25,798 nt of DNA, from positions 72,341 through 98,138 of the forward strand of contig MNCI01013746.1 in the NCBI GenBank assembly GCA_015680685.1. Reading direction: 5' to 3'. The notes below the pieces were generated by a model. That model had not been told where the DNA came from. It was given only the letters and a program-made list of their open reading frames with translations, and did not search any database. Both the position numbers and the translations under genes were made by a program. This document shows positions 20,143 through 25,798 of the stretch, piece by piece (positions within the stretch are counted from its first letter, which is position 1; each line of letters opens with the position of its first letter). This stretch comes from Gnetum montanum (lineage: Eukaryota; Streptophyta; Gnetopsida; Gnetales; Gnetaceae).

Positions 20143-20800
20143 ATCATTGGTAAAACAATCGACAATGTTCATATTGTTAATACTATGCATGAGAGGAAAA
20201 CAATGATGATAGAGTACTCAGATGCCTTTATTACTTTATCATGTAGTTGTTATATTTGTATTTCATTTTGTAATATTTAATGTATTCCATTGTAGTTTGA
20301 ATAATTTTATTTTCTTATTACGAGGTGGTTTTGGGATCATGAAAGAAGTTATGGAGGTTATTAGTTGTAAACAACTTGGAATTCATAACAAGCCAGTATA
20401 TTTGATGATTCTGTAACATTAGGCATAATTTATCATCATTAATATTAATAATTGGTTAATAATATTTCTTATTTATTTTTAGGTTGGGTTGTTAAATGTT
20501 GAAGGCTATTATGACTTTCTGTTGACATTTTTAGATCATGCGGTGAATGATGGTTTTATTAGCTGTCAAGATCGTAATATCTTTTTTAAAGAGACTTGTC
20601 CAAAAAAGTTAATAAGTAAGCTTTTGGTATGGAAATAGTATCAATAAATTGCATATATTTTTGTTTATTTTTTCCTAAATTTTGGTCAATCTTATAAGTT
20701 ATGCATTTAATAAATTTTTCCAGGAATGAAGAGACAATAGCTTGGATTTAAAGAAAATATTTTGTTGATCAAAATTGTGGCTGGCTCCTATGTCAACCAA
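20143..20800 (+). pseudogene. LOG-like: LONELY GUY-like cytokinin riboside phosphoribohydrolase, 3' exons only
   Basis: Exons 20143-20242, 20325-20395 and 20483-20638 splice in frame through GT-AG sites to 108 codons and a TAG. In order they show IIGKTIDNVH, NTMHERKTMM (family MHQRKAEM), YSDAFITLS, GFGIMKEVMEVISCKQLGIH, KPVGLLNVEGYYDFLL and VNDGFI. LOG enzymes release active cytokinin from its nucleotide. Introns fall where LOG genes have them (in the Gly-Gly codon pair and after KP). The N-terminal half, with the nucleotide-fold glycine motif, is missing. The active-site PGGxGT-x2-E reads SCGFGIMKE: Pro, Gly and Thr are changed, while the Glu is kept. A possible last exon starts at 20724 after a good acceptor, but has an early stop. 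It is a fragment, likely inactive. Confidence 0.85.
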
Positions 20801-21172
20801 AACATTCATCATCTTCACTAGAAACTGGATTGGAACCATCTAAACCAAGTGCAAGCTAGGCTCTTGTGTTAGTTGAACTTAATGACTATAACAGATTATG
20901 AATGCACATTATAGATATTAGCAAAAGGGAACAGTTATTCATAAGAAAAAGTGACTATTTTCTTAGTTGTTGGTGTCATTATATTATTGCTAATGTAAAG
21001 ACCTATGTATATTTATCAATAATTCTCACAAAAAAGATAATATGTTATCCTTATTCATTAAGCATATGTAGTATCACATGAAACAAGTGTAAATGTTACA
21101 AATATAACATAATCATAAAGAAAAAGAACAACTCATTTTATTAACATTACAAGATAGAATATATGCTAAAGT
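20801..21172. other. AT-rich spacer
   Basis: No feature was recognised. A short plus frame around 20765-20860 (with CQPKHSSSSLETGLEPSKPS) follows the LOG relic but matches no known LOG tail. Confidence 0.35.
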
Positions 21173-21960
21173 TTATGGATCTTCATCATAATCAGAATCT
21201 CTATCATAAGGACTTACCAACAACACTTGATAGAGTGGATGTTGCAGGTTTTCAAATGTTAGTCCATTATTAAGTTGAATATTCAATATGCGTAAATCAT
21301 ATGTGAAACGTGAAGTAGTATTATTAGCCTGCACATTGTTTTGCCAAATGTAACTTATATCGCACTTGTTTGTTGTATACACTACTTGATAGAAAGAAAA
21401 TTCTAATGGACTGCAAGCAATAGGTCTTCTTTCTATAGTGGAAAATAAGTAATAACTCATGCTTGTCCAACCAAATCTTTTTGTGTATATTTTTCACTCT
21501 AGGATCTATATAGAAGAAATAATCACTATGATTTACACCTTGAAGAAAAGAGAAAGAATTTTCTATCATCAAATATGGATTATGACCAAAATCTTTCCAC
21601 CATTCAAACTAGGCATTGTTAGGTATATTAAATGAAACAATCTCAATTTCATAACATAAACATGAATTTCCAAATTTGTAAAATGGCCACAGCCACAAGT
21701 TATTTGTCACACTGCTCATGTTCTAAATTCGAACATATACTTTGTGGTTATAATTTATCGATGAATTGATTTGCTCATGCTTATATATTGCATTTTGTTG
21801 ACATAACTTGGATTCATAGACAAAGTTTCTCAAAGAAACTCTATATCGTTGAAAGTGAGCTTCCATTGTAATTGGTAGCATGCATTTATCTAGATCTCCG
21901 CTATCACAATTCATTAGTAGATAGGAATGTCACTCTTGACAAGCTTCCCTAATTAGATCA
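21173..21960 (-). pseudogene. Unassigned minus-strand coding relic
   Basis: Three overlapping minus frames read as one broken protein: 21914-21723 (GDLDKCMLPITMEAHFQRYR), then about 21720-21430 (SSVTNNLWLWPFYKFGNS, one stop, FEWWKDFGHNPYLMIENS), then 21460-21173 (SPLEFSFYQVVYTTNKCD, ending YDRDSDYDEDP). A frameshift joins the last two near 21440. The regular composition and Trp/Tyr/Cys content suggest genuine old coding sequence. No family could be named. A few cysteines upstream (EACQEC) hint at a Cys-rich start. Confidence 0.4.
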
Positions 21961-22853
21961 TTTTATCCTTCTTTTTAAATCTATCCAAATAAAGTAGAAA
22001 TATACAAGTTAGGACATAGAAAATTTATTGATATTGAACTTAAAAGAATGCTAAACTTTGATGATGTTTTAAAACAATAACTATAAAACAAAAAAATCAA
22101 AACAAGCATAAGGTAGATTTTGTGAGAGTTTCTATAGTAAATCATAAATTTAAAAGTTAGTATACTCTTATGCTGAGTTTTTCTTTGTAGAAGCCTTCTA
22201 GATCTACACTACTTGAACTATGCCTTTTATTTGTAAAATGTGTGGGATCAATATGCATACTATGGTCATGTCATTAAGTGAAAAAAAGAACAAGATCTTA
22301 TAGTTGAAGTTTGACATGTTTGTTTTTATTCAAGGTGGGTTATAACCTTTTAAGTAAAGTATACATTAGGTTTGCATTATGGTAATGTTACAAAATAATG
22401 ATGTAACATGACAAAGCAGTAGTGACATATTATCTTCTCGTTGAGTGCGGTGCTATAATCATCATATTCTCGATATAATGAGTGTATGAAAAGGTGGTTT
22501 TAGAATTTTCAATGGAAGATTTGATTTGAAAATTTTGAGCATGCTAGGTTGCATAAGAGATACGAATCTACTATTTTAATAATAATGTTGATGGTGGCAA
22601 ATTTGGGTGTATTAATTGTAAAATAAAAATTCAATTATACTAACATAAAATAATGGATAAGTGAGACACATACTATGCACTTCGTAAATTGCGGTAAGCA
22701 TTTATGATTTGAAGTTATTTCTTTATTATGTTTCTTTCGAAGTTGTTGCCAGGATTGTGTATACAAAAGAATTACACTTGATTACAAACATAGTGAATAT
22801 AAGGATGTAGAGAATATCAGAATGCCATGGCGTTATCATAAAAATATAATGAT
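21961..22853. other. AT-rich spacer, nothing recognised
   Basis: No open frame, RNA or repeat that could be supported was found here. Confidence 0.4.
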
Positions 22854-23550
22854 GGTTTACATGGAGTTCATGTTCTTATTATTGATCATGATGTTCTATG
22901 TTTACCAGTATCAAAAGAAATGTTTGAATCTTATAATTATAAAGGTATAGTTGTTGTTTTGTTAAGCTTATAGTATGAATTTTCTCTTAAAAATGTTTTC
23001 CATTAACTTTTATTTATTTTTCAATTACATTTTGCATTGAGGGGACAAATGCTTTGGATGTATTGAAGAAAGAAGAAAATATGTTTAATCTCATCATTAT
23101 TGATGAGCACATAGTTTTTCAACATCGATTCAAAACAGTAAAGTATGTTATAAAAAAATAAGAATACCTTTAATAGGTAAGTTCTTTGATATGTTGTAGG
23201 TTAAGTAATTTGATGTAGTTATAGGTATATATTTTAATATTCTTTTTGTTACTTAGTGACATCTGTTGCTAAAGATAAAGATACTATCAACAAAGTAGTT
23301 ATGCTTGGAGTATGTTATTATCTTTTAAAACCTATACTTCTGAAAGATGTAAAAATTGTGTGGCAACATATAATCAAACAAAAAATTATTCGAAATATTT
23401 GTTTTTATGGTGAAAATAAAGTGATTAAAAATAAGGAAAAATGCTAAAGAAAAAGCAAGAAGATAAGAGCAAAGATTCAAAAAGAATTCTATGTAGTGAA
23501 ATTCAACAAAGATTTATGACAAGTGGGAAAATGTTTTGAATAGATGGTAA
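22854..23550 (+). pseudogene. ARR-B-like: Type-B response regulator (ARR-B) receiver domain relic
   Basis: Exon 1 (22854-22944) reads GVHVLIIDHDVLCLPVSKEM, against family VLVVDDDPTCL. Exon 2 (23025-23176) reads VTFCIEGTNALDVLKKEE, then LIIIDEH, which holds the phosphate-accepting Asp. Exon 3 (from 23257) reads VYYLLKPILLKDVKIVWQHI, with the conserved Lys-Pro of the receiver and the family's IWQH. Type-B regulators are the transcription factors at the end of cytokinin phosphorelay signalling. After a basic stretch, RILCSEIQQRF near 23490-23530 aligns with the start of the Myb-like DNA-binding domain, then breaks at a TGA. The exon 2 acceptor is now CAA instead of CAG (23022-23024), and a TAA occurs at 23159-23161. 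Introns fit the family. It is a dead gene fragment. Confidence 0.85.
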
Positions 23551-23647
23551 TATGTTTTGCTTATTTTATACATGTAATTATTTTTTAAAATTAAGTAATA
23601 TGTTTTCTTTATTTTGGATTATTATTAAGTGAGACTTCAAAAGAAAT

Positions 23648-24089
23648 AATACATGAATGAGATAGTACTCAACTACTTATGTAGATGCACAACATAATGT
23701 TCAAGTAAAAATACTATTAAAAACAAAATGGTATAATAAGTACATATTTGTATGTAAGTTCTATAGTTTTAAAGAATATAATCACTTGAAATTGTGCAAA
23801 AATGTTGCTTGTCATTGAAGGGACAAAAGAATTTTCATTTTGATTCTACGAATGTCAATAAAAATAGTATTTATCATGAACAAGTAACAGTAGGAAATGA
23901 CGACTCTTTGAAGAAATAATGTATAAGATATTATGGCAAATTTGTTGCTAGTGCTACATCAAATAGTCATCTACACTATGAATTATCAAATAAAAATGTT
24001 GATCAAACTTATCATTTTTCAAATGCATATAAAAACAATAAAAAATCATTGTATGATGGTGATGATGCTATACTAGATCTACGTTATGA
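23648..24089 (+). repeat. Diverged repeat, copy 1 (coding-like, unassigned)
   Basis: It aligns with 25018-25480 along its length, with shared blocks 'aataatacatg', 'cttrtgtagatgca', 'attgctt...cattgaa', 'ttaggaaatgaygrctctt' and 'aataaaaatgttgatcaaa'. Translated on the plus strand, both give related broken peptides (LSNKNVDQTYHF here, NKNVDQRCYF in copy 2). It ends where the MITE begins. It lies directly after the ARR-B relic, but I see no clear link to that protein. Confidence 0.65.
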
Positions 24090-24437
24090 CTAGCTTAGAT
24101 ATATATATATCTATATCTTTATCAATTGGCCAAGATAATTTTAAATAACATGATTTTAACCAAGCCTGGCTATTGGATGAGGTAATAAGGTAACTAAAAA
24201 TGGAATCAGTCATCCCTCCTTTGTTTCCAAAAACGCAATGAACAAAAAAAAAAGAAGCTTGATCAAAAGGGTAAAACTAAATTGGGTAAGTTGTAGAGAA
24301 ATAGAGGAGGGATGATTGATTTCATTTTTAGTTATCTTGTTATCTCATCCAATAGTCGGGCTTGGTTAAAATCATGTTATTTAAAATTATCTTGGCCAAT
24401 TGATAAAGATATAGATATATATATATATCTAAGCTAG
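24090..24437. mobile_element. Foldback MITE with about 127-bp inverted arms
   Basis: Arms 24094-24220 and 24305-24433 are near-perfect inverted repeats. They start CTTAGATATATATAT and include 'atctttatcaattggcca' and 'cttggttaaaatcatg', differing by a few substitutions and a TA-run length change. An 84-bp unrelated spacer lies between. CTAG flanks both ends (24090-24093, 24434-24437); being a palindrome, it could be a 4-bp target duplication or part of the arms. It has no coding capacity. The superfamily is undetermined. Confidence 0.88.
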
Positions 24438-24711
24438 TGTAGCAGTTTCATGGGCAATGAGTAGAATTTAATTATTTTTTTTAATTTTTTAAGTTATCAT
24501 CACTATTTGCATTCCAAATAATATATACTGGTAAACATAAATTGGTAGAAGTAAAAGTTTATATATTTCATATATGTTGATGAAGAAATACATTGTACAA
24601 TTATTGCAACAAACATTATAGAGTTGTAGAATAGGATTGAGCAAAAGGCAAAATACAATAATAACTGTGAACTCAATATGCTTGATCCTCCAATTGAGCA
24701 AAATGAACTTC
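24438..24711. other. AT-rich stretch between MITE and helicase relic
   Basis: It may hold the decayed tail of the helicase reading frame on the minus strand (after the stop near 24712). Nothing more can be supported. Confidence 0.3.
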
Positions 24712-25002
24712 CTATGTAATTCTACTATGGAGATGTTTAGCATCTGAAATATTTTTGTATATTTGCATAGAGAAAAGAGGATGAATCTTCAATGAATTAA
24801 TGGTCTTGACTCTAGATAATGCAACAAACGTTAGACCCATAACATCTCTTGAACCAATATCAATAGTAGCCTTATCTAGTGTCGTTCCTTGAAATTTATG
24901 AATAGTCATGGCCCATGCCAACCGTAATGATAACTGACGTGATGCTCCTCAGACCATAGGTATAATTGGCACATGATGAGGATTACCATTATTAAAGGTA
25001 CA
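24712..25002 (-). pseudogene. PIF1/Helitron-type DNA helicase, C-terminal fragment
   Basis: The minus frame reads VPIIPMV, a stop, then RQLSLRLAWAMTIHKFQGTT, LDKATIDIGSRDVMG, LTFVALSRVKTINSLKI and a TAG at 24712. These are motif V (usual HKSQG, here HKFQG) and motif VI (FVALSRVR-like) of the PIF1 family, whose C-terminus in plants occurs in host PIF1 helicases and in Helitron Rep/helicase proteins. The LRLAWAMTIHK wording is closest in my memory to Helitron helicases. No ATPase Walker motifs or Rep domain are present in the window, so only about 90 residues survive. Helitron ends could not be identified. Confidence 0.8.
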
Positions 25003-25017
25003 TCCGATGTAGGAGTT

Positions 25018-25500
25018 AAAATAATACATGGAAGTAATAGTAATCAATCTACTTGTGTAGATGCAAATCATATTTTTCAGGTTAAAAAATATGAAATGAA
25101 GTGTTATAAAAAACACAAGTTTCTAAATAAGTTTTGTAGTTTTAACCAACATAATGTTTTTAAATTATGCAGAAATATTGCTTACCATTGAAAGGAAAAA
25201 AAAAGTTTGAATTTAGATTTTGTAGATGCTAAGAGATATAGTGTTTGTTCTTAACAATTAAAATTAGGAAATGATGGCTCTTTTCTAAAATTATCTTCCA
25301 AACATCATGATAATATTGTTGCGGATGGTATATTAAATAGTTTTACAAGATATGACTTGTAAAATAAAAATGTTGATCAAAGATGTTATTTTTATAGTCA
25401 TGATGGAAATCAACATTTGTTAAATGCATACAAAACAAAAAAGAACTTTTGTATGATGCTAAGGCTACTATGCTTGATGATGGCAATGATCAAGATATTA
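25018..25500 (+). repeat. Diverged repeat, copy 2 (coding-like, unassigned)
   Basis: This is the second copy of the sequence at 23648-24089, better preserved as coding sequence. The plus frame gives CVDANHIFQVKKYEMKCYKK, then KFLNKFCSFNQHNVFKLCRN, then after a break KLGNDGSFLKLSSKHHDN, ILNSFTRYDL and NKNVDQRCYF, continuing to a Gly/Asp-rich end. No known domain was recognised. The helicase relic lies between the two copies. Confidence 0.6.
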
Positions 25501-25798
25501 TCATGATTTTTTTATTGGAAAATGTAGACTTTCAAGGTTTTGATGGAAATGAAAAAGGTGGGTTTTAAGATTGTAGTAAGTTCTGGAAAAATGAGGGGCA
25601 TAAGTTTACATTTGGAATTAGTGATTTAGAATATGTCAACATAGATTAATTTTGTAAATTTTAATAATACTATTAATGACCTTATTTTATTTAGTATCTA
25701 TATGATTTTGATGATTTTTTATTGTTTAATCTATGTAGAAATATATACTCTTATTATTATAAATTAAATGTATTGATAAATTATATTATTTTGAATAA
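25501..25798 (+). other. AT-rich end of window with short coding-like tail
   Basis: Around 25500-25650 the plus strand can read FQGFDGNEKGGF, a stop, then KFWKNEGHKFTFGISDLEY, which may continue copy 2 downstream. The remainder is AT-rich with nothing recognised. Confidence 0.3.

Noticed and set aside
24489-24743. 84-codon minus frame rich in Ile/Leu/Tyr
   Set aside because: AT-rich composition artefact overlapping the end of the helicase relic in another frame.
24973-25191. Plus frame start as a separate gene
   Set aside because: Its first part is antisense to the helicase relic; only the part from about 25018 belongs to the duplicated sequence, so no start codon is supported.

Overview
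This window looks like nuclear DNA from a seed plant, probably a flowering plant. It is AT-rich and gene-poor, it is dominated by Ty3/gypsy LTR retrotransposons primed by tRNA-Asp, and it carries intron-containing relics of plant cytokinin-pathway genes. No intact host gene was found.

Bases 1-18113 are a nest of related minus-strand Ty3/gypsy elements. Element A is old and full of stops and frameshifts. It retains recognisable gag, protease, RT, RNase H and integrase between about 3.0 and 9.0 kb, a decayed tRNA-Asp primer binding site at 9130-9147, and a 5' LTR that starts at 9149. Element B (9401-17447) inserted into that 5' LTR, making a 5-bp target duplication AAAAG (9396-9400 and 17448-17452). 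The rest of A's 5' LTR therefore reappears at 17453-18113. B is the same family but lacks RT, RNase H and the integrase N-terminus. An in-frame junction near 13090 fuses the pol leader directly to the integrase core, leaving a 171-codon open frame. A's left limit is uncertain: a related partial LTR lies at 1-314, but the DNA at 315-735 does not match B's 3' end.

The LTRs carry arrays of a short palindromic motif (GATATC core, often GCGATATCGC) just upstream of the minus-strand TATA box. The two B LTRs differ in this array by exactly two 14-bp units. A's 5' LTR has a different array in the same place. Both elements also carry a duplicated poly(T)-loop hairpin in the long 3' non-coding region, and in B the two hairpin stems differ by two paired substitutions.

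Bases 18114-25798 are AT-rich and hold gene relics. They include the last exons of a LONELY GUY (LOG) cytokinin-activating enzyme (20143-20638, splice sites and frame intact but the active-site motif degraded) and a type-B response regulator (ARR-B) receiver plus the start of its Myb-like domain (22854-23550, with a lost splice acceptor). A minus-strand PIF1-type helicase C-terminus (24712-25002) lies between two diverged copies of an unidentified about 450-bp coding-like sequence. A 340-bp foldback MITE (24094-24433) sits at the end of the first copy. Two further coding-like relics (18843-19832 and 21173-21960) could not be assigned. LOG and ARR-B fragments beside a helicase relic suggest, without proving, gene-fragment capture by a Helitron-like element.
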